From assembly GCF_014646295.1 (NCBI RefSeq), contig NZ_BMNE01000015.1:1-64000 (forward strand): a stretch of DNA of 64,000 bases, given 5' to 3'. The stretch comes from Nocardia rhizosphaerihabitans (lineage in GTDB: Bacteria > Actinomycetota > Actinomycetes > Mycobacteriales > Mycobacteriaceae). This document shows, in pieces, positions 9,257-17,918 of the stretch. The first letter of the stretch is position 1. Each line of letters starts with the position of its first letter. The position numbers and the translations under genes are program-made. The notes below the pieces were generated by a model that was not told where the DNA came from, did no database searches, and saw only the letters and a program-made list of their open reading frames with translations.

Positions 9257-11256
9257 CAGAATGTCCTGCGATAGGCCAGCGGTGCTCGGGCGGCGGCGGG
9301 GACAGCGGGCAAAGCCAGGATGTGCGCGGGGGCGCGGGCGGGGTCCAAGCGCACGAAATTGGTTTGCCCCCAGTGGTATTCCTCGCCGCTGACCTCGTCG
9401 AACACCACCGGGTGGTCGTGCCATTCGCGGCCGATCGCGGGCAGGTCCAGCGAGATGTGACCCTGCTCGGCGCCGTACGGGTTCAGGTTCACGATCACCA
9501 GCACCGCGTCACCGGAGATCGGATCGAACTTGGAATACGCGAGCAGCGCGTCGTTGTCGATCGAGTGGAAGTGGATGCAGCGCAACTGCTGTAGCGCGGG
9601 GTGGGCGCGGCGGATCTCGTTGAGCCGGGTCAGCCACGGTTCCAGCGATTCACCGCGGGCGAGCGCGCCGGCGAAATCGCGGGGCCGCAGTTCGTACTTC
9701 TCCGAGTCCAGGTATTCCTCGCTGCCTGGACGCACCGCCTCGTGCTCGAACAGCTCGTAGCCGGAATACACGCCCCACGTGGGGGACAGTGTCGCGGCGA
9801 GGACGGCGCGAACGGCGAACATGCCAGGACCGCCGTGCTGCAGGCTCTCGTGCAGGATGTCGGGGGTGTTCACGAACAGGTTCGGCCTTGCCTCGTCGGC
9901 CTTGGCGGCCAGCTCGTTGCCGAATTCGGTGAGCTCCCACTTGTACACGCGCCAGGTGAAATACGTGTAGGACTGGCTGAAGCCGCGGCGCGCCAGGCCG
10001 TAGAGCCGGGCCGGGCGGGTGAACGCCTCGGACAGGAAGATCACGTCGGGGTCGGTGCGGCGCACCTGCGCGATCAGCCACTCCCAGAAGTCGGCGGGCT
10101 TGGTGTGCGGGTTGTCGACGCGGAAGATGGTGACGCCCAAGGCGATCCAGTGCCGCACCACCCGCAGCACCTCGGCGTAGAGGCCGTCGGGATCGTTGTC
10201 GAAGTTGACCGGGTAGATGTCCTGGTACTTCTTCGGCGGGTTCTCCGCGAAGGCGATGGTGCCGTCGGGCAGAGTGGTGAACCACTCCGGGTGGGCCTGC
10301 ACCCACGGGTGGTCCGGTGCGCACTGCAGGGCGAGGTCGAGTGCGACTTCCAGGCCGAGACCCTGTGCGGTGGCGACGAACTCGGTGAAATCGGCCTCGG
10401 AGCCGAGCAGGGGATGGATCGCGTCGTGGCCGCCCTCGGCCGAGCCGATGGCCCACGGCGAACCGACATCACCGGGTTCGGTGGTGAGGGTGTTGTTGCG
10501 GCCCTTGCGATTGATCTCGCCGACCGGGTGGATCGGCGGCAGGTACACCACGTCGAAACCCATGCCCGCGATGCGGGGGAGTTCGCGGGCGGCGGTCGCG
10601 AGGGTGCCGTGCACGGGGTTGCCGTCGGCGTCCCAGCCGCCGGTCGAGCGCGGGAAGAACTCGTACCACGACCCCACCAGTGCGCGGCGGCGCTCCACCA
10701 GCACCGAGTGCTGGGCGCCGCGGGTGACCATCTCGCGCAGCGGGGTCGCGCGCAGGATTTCCGCGACCTCCTCGGAGAACGCGGGAGCCACCCGGGCGGG
10801 GAGCTGCTCGTCGCTGCGCAGGGCGGTGGCGGCGGCGCGCAGTCGTTCGAACTGCTTCTTCGGGACCAGCTGGGCGGCCCGCTCGAAGAGGGTGGCGCCG
10901 ATCTCGAGGTCATTGGCCAGATCGGCGGCGCTCTGGCCGACCGCGAGCTTGGCCTCGACGGCCGAACGCCAGGTCGCGATCGGGTCGCTCCAGCCCTCGA
11001 TGCGGAAGGTCCAGGTGCCGGGGGTGTTCGGGGTGAAGATCGCGTTGAAGACGTCCGGTTCGTAGTCGGGCGTCATCCGGATGCGGGTGATGCGCGAGGA
11101 GCCGGGTGCGCGGACGGCCAGCGTCGCGGCCACGGCGTCGTGGCCCTCGCGCCACACGACGGCGCGGACGGGAAACACCTCGCCCACCGCGGCCTTGGCC
11201 GGGCGTCCGCCGGGTATCGACGGGGCGATGTCATCGATGGCAATCCGGCCGGTCAC
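9256..11256 (-). CDS. glgE: Alpha-1,4-glucan:maltose-1-phosphate maltosyltransferase
   Basis: GlgE transfers maltose from maltose-1-phosphate to growing alpha-1,4-glucan, the elongation step of the mycobacterial route. The 666-residue GH13_3 protein shows an N-terminal beta-sandwich, a long helical insert, and the barrel: YLPPIHPVGEINRKGRNN, LDLALQCAPDHPWV, nucleophile Asp in TIFRVDNPHTKP and acid Glu in IFLSEAFTRP. WGVYSGYELFEHEA near residue 510 is characteristic of the family. The start is GTG 11256, with only a weak ribosome site. The gene is the promoter-proximal member of glgE-glgB and lies 82 bp downstream of a same-strand TetR gene. Confidence 0.96.
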
Positions 11257-11338
11257 CGCACAAACCTACTGCATTTCCGGCGGGCGGGGGCCGCGGCGCC
11301 GGGGTGCCACGGGCCCCGTGTCAGCGAGTTTCACGACG

Positions 11339-11929
11339 TCAGGCGGCGCGCAGGCCCGCGAGGAGCCGGTCGAGCGCGGCGATGGTGTCGGGAAGTGCGT
11401 CGGGGTCGGCGGTGGTGGCCAGCCACAGGGCGGCCTCGTTCATCGCGCCGGAGAGCAGCTGGGTCAGCGGGGCGACCGGTTGCCGCGGGAGTATCCCGGC
11501 GTCGATCAGTGATTGGAGCGCTTCGTGCAGGTGGCGCTCCGAGTTGGCCTCGTCCATGGCGCGCCATTCGTGCCAGCCGAGCACAGCCGGGCCGTCGATC
11601 AGCATGATGCGCTGGACCAGGGGGTCGGCGCAGGCCCGTAGGAACGCGGCGCAGCCGGTGGCCAGCTGTGCCCACGGATCCGGTTCGGCATCCGCGGCGG
11701 CGGCTACCTGCGCCCCGACCTGCTCCTGGACCTGCGTCAGCACCGCCTTGAACAGCTCGGCCTTGCTGTCGAAGTGGTGGTACAGCGCCCCCTTGGTGAC
11801 CCCGGACGCCGCCACGATCTCCGACAAGCCAACGGCCGCATACCCTTTCGCGGCGAACAGCCGCCTGCTCTGCGCCAGCAGCACCCGCCGCGTCTCCTCC
11901 CGCTGCTGCGTCCGCGTCGTCGCTGTCAT
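11339..11929 (-). CDS. TetR/AcrR family transcriptional regulator
   Basis: A 196-residue regulator. The helix-turn-helix spans residues about 12-58 (LLAQSRRLFAAKGYAAVGLSEIVAASGVTKGALYHHFDSKAELF), including the canonical GALYHHF recognition helix. The C-terminal ligand domain carries RIMLIDGPAVLGWHEW, a pattern seen in many TetR proteins. It is divergent from a VOC gene, and the shared 80-bp region holds two inverted-repeat sites. Autoregulation and control of the VOC gene is therefore the natural reading; control of the downstream glgE cannot be excluded. Confidence 0.9.
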   Translation of the reverse strand: MTATTRTQQREETRRVLLAQSRRLFAAKGYAAVGLSEIVAASGVTKGALYHHFDSKAELFKAVLTQVQEQVGAQVAAAADAEPDPWAQLATGCAAFLRACADPLVQRIMLIDGPAVLGWHEWRAMDEANSERHLHEALQSLIDAGILPRQPVAPLTQLLSGAMNEAALWLATTADPDALPDTIAALDRLLAGLRAA

Positions 11930-11948
11930 CGCCGTCCTCCCATTGACC

Positions 11949-11995
11949 TACCGCCGGTATGTGAACTAGCCTACGACACATACCGACGGTATGTG
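11949..11995. promoter_or_regulatory. Tandem TetR operators between tetR and VOC gene
   Basis: Site 2, CACATACCGACGGTATGTG at 11977-11995, is a perfect 9+1+9 palindrome. Site 1, centred at 11954, keeps the right half CGGTATGTG exactly and a degenerate left half (ACCTACCG). The two centres are 32 bp apart, about three helical turns, so both sites face the same side of the DNA. Site 2 abuts the VOC ribosome site. These are inferred operators of the adjacent TetR protein. Confidence 0.8.
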
Positions 11996-12009
11996 AAAGG
12001 GAAATCATC

Positions 12010-12462
12010 ATGGCACTGAGCAGCTTCTACCCGGTCCTCGCCACCACCCAGATCGCCGAATCCCGCGACTTCTACACACGCTGGTTCGGCTTCGAGATCA
12101 CCTTCGAGGCCGACTGGTACGTCAGCCTGCGCCGCCCCGGCACCGACGGCGAACCCACCTACGAGCTGGCCCTACTCGACCCAACCCACCCGACCATCCC
12201 CGCCGGCTACGGCAAACCGGTCCAGGGCATCGTCCTGAACTTCGAAGTCGACAACGTCGACACGGAGTGGGAACGGCTCGTGGTAACCGGCGGCCTGAAG
12301 GCAGAACTCGAACTGCGCACCGAAGACTTCGGCCAACGCCACTTCATCATCACCGACCCCTCCGGCGTCCTGATCGACGTCATCACCGAAGTCCCACCCA
12401 CCCTGGAATTCGCCCCCCAGTTCACCCAGGAGACCGACACCCCGACCGCCGCAACCAACTGA
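12010..12462 (+). CDS. VOC family protein (glyoxalase/dioxygenase fold)
   Basis: A 150-residue protein with two beta-alpha-beta-beta-beta modules. The first runs from SSFYPVLATTQIAESRDFYTRWFGFEITFEADWYVSLRR and the second contains QGIVLNFEVDNVDTEWERL and HFIITDPSGVLIDVITEVPP. The DPSG-x-x-I/L-D block is the usual second-module metal-ligand region, but with Asp in place of the common Glu. The reaction is not predictable; related genes paired with TetR often serve detoxification or resistance. It is divergent from tetR and starts 14 bp after the palindromic operator. Confidence 0.82.
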   Translation: MALSSFYPVLATTQIAESRDFYTRWFGFEITFEADWYVSLRRPGTDGEPTYELALLDPTHPTIPAGYGKPVQGIVLNFEVDNVDTEWERLVVTGGLKAELELRTEDFGQRHFIITDPSGVLIDVITEVPPTLEFAPQFTQETDTPTAATN

Positions 12463-12607
12463 TCACACAAGAACATGGGTAACTCCCCAACCGCCTCCCA
12501 GTCCTCCCGCGCACAACGCAGCCCCGACTGCCAACAGCCGAGCTACCGGACGACGCGCTGAATTCACGGATAGGCGGCACAGCGGAACAGTCGGTACTGT
12601 TTGCCGG

Positions 12608-15178
12608 GTGAAGGCACTTCGTCGGTTCACTGTCCGTGCCCATCTGCCGGAGCGGCTCGCCGCACTGGGCGAGTTGTCGACGAACCTGCGGTGGTCGTGG
12701 CACGGCCCCACGCAGGATCTGTTCGCCGAACTCGACCCGCGGCTGTGGCGCGTCGTCGGCCAGGACCCGGTGCGGATGCTGGGGGAGGTGCCCGCCGAAC
12801 GGCTCGACGAGCTCGCCGCCGATCCCGCGTACACCGCCCGCGTCGACGCGGCCGCCGCCGGTCTGCAGGAGTACCTGACCCGGCCGCGCTGGTTCCAGGA
12901 GCAGACCGGAACCGCCGTGGCCGGTATCGCCTATTTCTCGATGGAGTTCGGCGTCACCGAGGTGCTGCCGAACTATTCCGGTGGTCTGGGCATCCTCGCC
13001 GGCGATCACCTCAAAGCCGCGTCCGATCTGGGGCTTCCGCTGATCGGGGTCGGGCTGCTGTATCGCTCCGGGTATTTCCGGCAGTCGCTGTCGGCCGACG
13101 GCTGGCAGATGGAGCACTATCCGGCGCTGGATCCGCAGGGTCTGCCGTTGCGGTTGCTCACCAGCGACGGGTCGCCGGTGCTGATCCATGTCGGCATGCC
13201 GGAGGGCAGGGTGCTGCGGGCCAGGGTGTGGATCGCCCAGGTCGGCCGGATTCCGTTGCTGCTGCTCGATTCCGATATCGCCGAGAACGATCCGGAATTG
13301 CGCGCGGTCACCGACCGGCTCTACGGCGGCGACCAGGATCACCGGATCAAGCAGGAGATCCTGGCTGGTATCGGCGGTGTCCGCGCGGTGCGCGCCTACA
13401 CCCGCGCCAACGGCCTGCCCGATCCCGATGTCTTCCATATGAACGAGGGCCACGCCGGTTTCCTCGGGGTCGAGCGCATCCGCGAATTCGTCGCGGACGG
13501 ACTGGATTTCGACACCGCGCTGGCCGCGGTGCGGGCGGGCACCGTCTTCACCACGCACACCCCGGTGCCCGCGGGCATCGACCGGTTCCCGATGCCGCTG
13601 GTGCGCCGCTACTTCGGTGGCGCGCACGGCGAATCCGAATCCGCTTTGCTGCCAGGGCTTTCCATCGACCGGATTCTCGCCTTCGGGCGCGAGTCCGATC
13701 CGTCGGTGTTCAACATGGCGCACATGGGTCTGCGGATGGCGCAGCGCGCCAACGGTGTCTCGAAGCTGCACGGCGAGGTCAGCCGGGAGATGTTCGCCGG
13801 GCTGTGGCCGGGATTCGACGCGTCCGAGGTGCCGATCGGCTCGGTCACCAACGGCGTGCACGCACCGACCTGGGCGGCGCGGGAGTGGATCGACAAGGCC
13901 CGCGAGCTCGTCGGCCCCGAACTGGTCGAGGAGGCGCGGGGCTGGGAGAAGCTCAGTGATGTCGACCTCGGGCAGCTGTGGTCGACGCGAAACACCTTGC
14001 GCGGCGTGCTGATCGACGAGGTGCGACGCAGGCTGCGTGACTCCTGGCACCAGCGTGGCGCGGCCGACGCCGAGCTGGGCTGGATCGACGACGTCTTCGA
14101 CCCGAATGTGCTCACCGTCGGCTTCGCCCGCCGCGTGCCGACCTACAAGCGCCTCACTCTGATGCTGCGCGACCCCGAACGGCTGCGTGCGCTGCTGCTC
14201 GATCCCGAGCGTCCGGTGCAGCTGGTGGTCGCGGGCAAGAGTCACCCCGCCGACGACGGCGGCAAGGCGCTGATCCAGCAGGTCGTGCGCTTCGCCGACG
14301 ACCCCGCGGTGCGGCACCGCATCGTCTTCCTGCCCGACTACGACATGTCGATGGCCCGCTACCTGTACTGGGGTTGCGATGTGTGGCTGAACAATCCGCT
14401 GCGCCCGCTCGAGGCGTGCGGCACCTCCGGCATGAAGTCCGCGCTCAACGGCGGGCTCAACCTGTCCATCCGCGACGGCTGGTGGGACGAGATGTACGAC
14501 GGCGAGAACGGCTGGGGCATCCCCACCGCCGACGGCGTCCGCGACGAGCACCGCCGCGACGATCTCGAGGCCTCGGCGCTGTACGAACTCGTCGAACGCA
14601 CCGTCGCGCCCCGCTTCTACGATCGCGACGCCGCCGGTGTCCCGGTCCGCTGGACCGAGATGGTGCGCCACACCTTGCAGACCACGAGCCCGCAGGTGCT
14701 GGCCTCGCGCATGGTGCGCGACTACGCCGAGCGGTACTACGGTCCCGCCGCCGCGGCGTTCGGCCGGGCCGCCGCCGACAAGTTCGCCGGCGCCACGCAG
14801 GTCGCCGAGTACCGCAAGCGGGTCGACGCGGCGTGGCCGTCGGTGCGGGTCGTGCAGGTCGACAGCTCCGGTCTGCCCGACACCCCGGTGATCGGCGCGG
14901 AACTGTCGCTGCACGCGCGCGTCGAACTCGGCGGGCTCGCGCCCTCGGATGTCGTGGTGCAGGCCGTGCTCGGGCGGGTGTCGCCGACCGACGACCTGTC
15001 CGACACCACCGTCATCGAGATGGCGCACGCCGGCACCGACGACGGCACCCACCTGTATTCCATGCAGTCCCCAGTGCCGCTGTCCGGTGCGGTCGGCTAC
15101 ACCGTGCGGGTGCTGCCGCACAACGCGCTGCTCGCCTCCGACGCCGAGTTGGGGCTGGTGGCCGTAGCGGGGGCGTGA
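12608..15178 (+). CDS. glgP: Alpha-glucan phosphorylase
   Basis: An 856-residue GT35 phosphorylase that releases glucose-1-phosphate from alpha-1,4-glucan (in mycobacteria, GlgP acts as a maltosyl phosphorylase feeding GlgE). The N-terminal DUF3417 domain (FTVRAHLPERLAALGELSTNLRWSWHGPT) is typical of the short actinobacterial type. The glycosyltransferase-B core has YFSMEFGV and NYSGGLGILAGDHLK, and the PLP-binding lysine lies in EACGTSGMKSALNGGLN. The start is GTG 12608. The gene is on the opposite strand to glgE-glgB and is separated from them by the TetR/VOC pair. Confidence 0.95.
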   Translation: MKALRRFTVRAHLPERLAALGELSTNLRWSWHGPTQDLFAELDPRLWRVVGQDPVRMLGEVPAERLDELAADPAYTARVDAAAAGLQEYLTRPRWFQEQTGTAVAGIAYFSMEFGVTEVLPNYSGGLGILAGDHLKAASDLGLPLIGVGLLYRSGYFRQSLSADGWQMEHYPALDPQGLPLRLLTSDGSPVLIHVGMPEGRVLRARVWIAQVGRIPLLLLDSDIAENDPELRAVTDRLYGGDQDHRIKQEILAGIGGVRAVRAYTRANGLPDPDVFHMNEGHAGFLGVERIREFVADGLDFDTALAAVRAGTVFTTHTPVPAGIDRFPMPLVRRYFGGAHGESESALLPGLSIDRILAFGRESDPSVFNMAHMGLRMAQRANGVSKLHGEVSREMFAGLWPGFDASEVPIGSVTNGVHAPTWAAREWIDKARELVGPELVEEARGWEKLSDVDLGQLWSTRNTLRGVLIDEVRRRLRDSWHQRGAADAELGWIDDVFDPNVLTVGFARRVPTYKRLTLMLRDPERLRALLLDPERPVQLVVAGKSHPADDGGKALIQQVVRFADDPAVRHRIVFLPDYDMSMARYLYWGCDVWLNNPLRPLEACGTSGMKSALNGGLNLSIRDGWWDEMYDGENGWGIPTADGVRDEHRRDDLEASALYELVERTVAPRFYDRDAAGVPVRWTEMVRHTLQTTSPQVLASRMVRDYAERYYGPAAAAFGRAAADKFAGATQVAEYRKRVDAAWPSVRVVQVDSSGLPDTPVIGAELSLHARVELGGLAPSDVVVQAVLGRVSPTDDLSDTTVIEMAHAGTDDGTHLYSMQSPVPLSGAVGYTVRVLPHNALLASDAELGLVAVAGA

Positions 15179-15274
15179 CCTGCACCGCGGCGGGTGCGGT
15201 GAGTTCTTCGATTCAGTGAACTTTCCGCTACCGTTCCTGGGTCATTCTTCTTTTGAAACGCGGACTGGAGTGTC

Positions 15275-16636
15275 ATGGCCAGCGATGTCGCAACCCGTGC
15301 CCGAGGGCGCCTCGACAGATACTTCGGTGTCACGTCGAGCGGGTCCACCTTCAAGCGCGAGGCGATGGCGGGCACGGTCACGTTCCTGGCGATGTCCTAT
15401 GTGCTGGCGGTGAATCCGTCGATCCTCGGTGACGAGGGCGCGCTGGGCGACAAGGGCATCCCGATGCAGGCGGTGTTCACCGCGACGGCGGTGGCCGCGG
15501 TCTTCGGCACGCTGGTCATGGGCATCTGGGCGAAGTACCCCATCGCGCTCGCGCCGGGTATGGGCCTCAACGCGTTCTTCGCCTACACGGTGGTGCTCAG
15601 CATGGGCATCCCGTGGCAGGTGGCCCTGTCGGGCACGTTGCTCTCGGGCATCATCTTCTTCATTCTCGCGGTCACCAAGGTTCGTGAACGGATCCTCAAC
15701 GCGATTCCGTTGCAGATGAAGTTCGCGGTCGGCGCCGGCATCGGTCTGTTCGTCGCGTTTCTCGGTCTGAAGAACGCGGGCATCGTCGTCAACAGCGACG
15801 CGACGCTGGTCGCCCTCGGCGACTTCACCAAGGGCACCACCCTGCTCGCGCTGTTCGGCCTGGTGGTCACGGTGATCTTCCTGGTGATCGGCTGGCACGC
15901 CGCGGTGCTGTACGGCATTGTCGCGACCACGATCCTGGGCATGGTGACCGGGCTGGTCGGGGTGCCGGACGGCATCGCCGAGCTGCCCAAGGGTCTGGAT
16001 CAGACCTTCGGTCAGGCGATCATCCACCTGCCCGAAGCCTTCACCGCGCAGATGATCGTCGTCGTGCTGACCATGCTGTTCGTCGACTTCTTCGACGCCT
16101 CGGGCACGCTGATCGGTGTCGCCAACCAAGCTGGGCTGCTGAACAAGGACGGCACGCTGCCGCGCGCGGCGAGTGCGCTGGCGGCCGACTCGGTCGGCAC
16201 CACGGCGGGCGCGATCATCGGCACCTCGACCACCACCGCCTATGTGGAATCGACCGCCGGGGTGTCGGCGGGCGGCCGGACCGGTCTCACGGCGGTGACC
16301 ACGGCCGGCTGGTTCCTGATCGCGATGTTCTGCTATCCGGTGTTCTCGGTGATCGCCGGATCGGCCGAGGTCACCGCGCCCGCGCTGATCGTGGTCGGTG
16401 TGCTGATGGCGCGTGCGCTCGGCGATATCGACTGGCAGCACCTCGAATACTCGGTGCCCGCGTTCCTCACCGTCATCATGATGCCGCTGACCTATTCGAT
16501 CGCCAACGGACTGGCGATGGGCATGATCTTCTACCCGGTGGTGATGGTCGCCAGGGGCCGGTACAAGGAAGTGCATCCGGCTATGTGGGGGCTGATGGTG
16601 CTGTTCCTCGGGTACTTCTTCTTCTTGGTCGAGTAG
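15275..16636 (+). CDS. NCS2 family purine permease (PbuG/AzgA type)
   Basis: A 453-residue polytopic protein with about 12-14 membrane segments. It belongs to the AzgA-like branch of nucleobase-cation symporters, which import guanine and hypoxanthine. Signatures include an N-terminal FKREAMAGTVTFLAMSYVLAVNPSIL, the motif YPIALAPGMGLNAFFAYTVV, DFFDASGTLIGVANQAG and the conserved GTSTTTAYVESTAGVSAGGRTGLTA. CTGGAG five bases before ATG 15275 is a ribosome site. Specificity within purines is not resolved. It is probably a single-gene unit; the next gene has its own promoter region. Confidence 0.92.
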   Translation: MASDVATRARGRLDRYFGVTSSGSTFKREAMAGTVTFLAMSYVLAVNPSILGDEGALGDKGIPMQAVFTATAVAAVFGTLVMGIWAKYPIALAPGMGLNAFFAYTVVLSMGIPWQVALSGTLLSGIIFFILAVTKVRERILNAIPLQMKFAVGAGIGLFVAFLGLKNAGIVVNSDATLVALGDFTKGTTLLALFGLVVTVIFLVIGWHAAVLYGIVATTILGMVTGLVGVPDGIAELPKGLDQTFGQAIIHLPEAFTAQMIVVVLTMLFVDFFDASGTLIGVANQAGLLNKDGTLPRAASALAADSVGTTAGAIIGTSTTTAYVESTAGVSAGGRTGLTAVTTAGWFLIAMFCYPVFSVIAGSAEVTAPALIVVGVLMARALGDIDWQHLEYSVPAFLTVIMMPLTYSIANGLAMGMIFYPVVMVARGRYKEVHPAMWGLMVLFLGYFFFLVE

Positions 16637-16663
16637 GTGTTCGCACCATAGGTATGCCTATAC

Positions 16664-16682
16664 TTAGGCTAGCCTAGCCAAG
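16664..16682 (+). promoter_or_regulatory. Candidate IdeR/DtxR iron box
   Basis: TTAGGCTAGCCTAGCCAAG matches the 19-base DtxR/IdeR consensus (TWAGGTTAGSCTWACCTWA) at 15 positions and contains the perfect palindrome TAGGCTAGCCTA. A plausible -10 box TATACT ends at its left edge (16659-16664), so an iron-loaded regulator bound here would cover the start of transcription of the secreted-protein gene at 16701. Confidence 0.5.
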
Positions 16683-16700
16683 CTTGAAGGAGATCTACCT

Positions 16701-17114
16701 ATGAAGCGCTCGCTCGTTGCCGCGTCGATGGCGGTTGCCACCATCTTCGCGCCGGTCACCGCTGCCGTCGTCGCCACCGCTCCCGCCGCGATCGCCGCCC
16801 CGGCGACGCCGTCGGCCGGTCAGCTGCAGGGCAAGCTGCAGGCGGCTATGAACGGTTCGGCGGCCGAGCTCGAGTCGGGCAACGCCGGTGGCCTCGCGGT
16901 CGTCCGCGACACCGTCAACCGCATCCCCGGTTACAGCTGGGATGTCTCGGGTCCGGTGACCGTGGACGGCGACACCCTGTCGGCCACCCTGAACAGCCGC
17001 CTCGGCGACTACTCCTTCCCGATCCCGGTGACCTGGAAGGATATCGACGGCACCTGGAAGCTGTCGCAGGAGTCGGAGAGCGCCCTCGTCGGCTACGCGA
17101 CCATGGCGTGGTGA
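16701..17114 (+). CDS. Secreted MTB12-like small protein
   Basis: A 137-residue exported protein. Residues 1-33 form a Sec signal peptide with Lys/Arg start, hydrophobic core and an AIAAPA cleavage region. The mature part (SAGQLQGKLQAAMNGSAAELESGNAG) followed by a small beta-sheet domain with FPIPVTWKDIDGTWKLS resembles the MTB12/CFP-2 low-molecular-weight antigen family of mycobacteria. The function of that family is unknown. A strong ribosome site (GAAGGAGATCTACCT) precedes the ATG. The candidate iron box just upstream suggests higher expression under iron limitation, which is inference. Confidence 0.8.
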   Translation: MKRSLVAASMAVATIFAPVTAAVVATAPAAIAAPATPSAGQLQGKLQAAMNGSAAELESGNAGGLAVVRDTVNRIPGYSWDVSGPVTVDGDTLSATLNSRLGDYSFPIPVTWKDIDGTWKLSQESESALVGYATMAW

Positions 17115-17132
17115 GCTGAGTTCTTTCATCTG

Positions 17133-17165
17133 GAAGGGCCGTCCCGATCGGGGCGGCCTTTTCGC
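17133..17165 (+). terminator. Intrinsic terminator
   Basis: AAGGGCCGTCCC pairs with GGGGCGGCCTT through a GATC loop, with one wobble pair, and TTTTCGCATTTT follows. It ends the MTB12-like transcript 20 bases after the stop codon. Confidence 0.8.
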
Positions 17166-17245
17166 ATTTTTGTGAGCAGGGTCACAGAACTGCCGGGAAC
17201 GGCGTGAAATAGTTGACCCGGGACCCAGGGTTGTGACCGGAAGAG

Positions 17246-17269
17246 GCAATCGGACTGCGGTCCGGTTGC
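17246..17269 (+). promoter_or_regulatory. Leader hairpin upstream of doxX
   Basis: GCAATCGGAC pairs with GTCCGGTTGC around a TGCG loop (ten pairs, one of them T-G). It sits 31 bases before the DoxX start codon, between a possible promoter near TTGACC (17213) and the ribosome site. It could affect message stability or translation; no known riboswitch is recognised. Confidence 0.35.
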
Positions 17270-17300
17270 GGGCATGTATCGAATCGCAGATGAGGAAACG

Positions 17301-17849
17301 ATGACCGACACCGCTACCCGCACCACTCCCATCAATACCGCCGACGAGGTCAATGCCCTCGGCATCGGACTGCTCGTGCTCCGCGTCGGCTTCGGCGGCC
17401 TGATGGCCGCCTACGGCGCCCAGAAGTTGTTCGGCTGGTTCAACGGCATGGGCTGGCAGGCCACCACCGACGGCTTCGAGGCGATGGGCTACAACCCGGG
17501 CGTGGTCTTCGGAACACTGGCCGGGCTCAGCGAACTGGTCGGCGGCCTGCTGCTGGTCTTCGGGCTCTTCACCCCGCTCGCCGCGGCCATCGTCGTCGGC
17601 ACGATGATCAATGCGATCAACGTGCTGTGGAGCGGCGGCCTGTTCCCGTCGGATCCGTCGGTCACCGGCTTCTCCAGCCCGCTGGTCTACGCGATCGCCG
17701 CCGCCGCGCTGGCGTTCACCGGACCGGGCCGTTTCTCCCTCGACGCCGGCCGCCCGTGGGCGCGCCAGGGCGTCGTGTGGGGTGCCGCGGCCGTCGGCGT
17801 CGCCGTCGTCGCCGCGGTGCTGACCCTGATCCTCAAGGCAGCGCTCTGA
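17301..17849 (+). CDS. DoxX family membrane protein
   Basis: A 182-residue protein with four or five membrane segments. The DoxX signature is clear: GLLVLRVGFGGLMAAYGAQKLFGWFNG, then GTLAGLSELVGGLLLVFGLFTPLAAAIVVGTMI. In mycobacteria DoxX works with SodA and SseA in membrane oxidative-stress defence; no such partner lies next to this gene. The start is ATG 17301, behind a GAGGAAACG ribosome site; an upstream in-frame ATG (17274) lacks one. A strong terminator follows. Confidence 0.88.
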   Translation: MTDTATRTTPINTADEVNALGIGLLVLRVGFGGLMAAYGAQKLFGWFNGMGWQATTDGFEAMGYNPGVVFGTLAGLSELVGGLLLVFGLFTPLAAAIVVGTMINAINVLWSGGLFPSDPSVTGFSSPLVYAIAAAALAFTGPGRFSLDAGRPWARQGVVWGAAAVGVAVVAAVLTLILKAAL

Positions 17850-17863
17850 GCTGACCGAGGCAG

Positions 17864-17903
17864 CGGCGCGGCAACCGGGATCCGGTTGCCGCGCCGTTCT
17901 TGT
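17864..17903. terminator. Convergent intrinsic terminator
   Basis: CGGCGCGGCAACCGG at 17864-17878 pairs perfectly over 15 bp with CCGGTTGCCGCGCCG at 17882-17896, around a three-base GAT loop, and TTCTTGT follows. It lies between doxX (plus) and the lipoprotein gene (minus), so it probably terminates both. Confidence 0.85.
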
Positions 17904-17918
17904 GTGAACCGGTGTGCC

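Noticed and set aside
11257..11338. Terminator between tetR and glgE
   Set aside because: A GC-rich imperfect hairpin can be drawn (CGGGGGCCG against CGGGCCCCG) but it has a mismatch and long loop in a very GC-rich stretch; not distinguishable from background.
12422..15121. 899-codon open frame on the minus strand opposite glgP
   Set aside because: It is fully antisense to the phosphorylase, with shadow composition, and its reading tracks third-codon GC of glgP.
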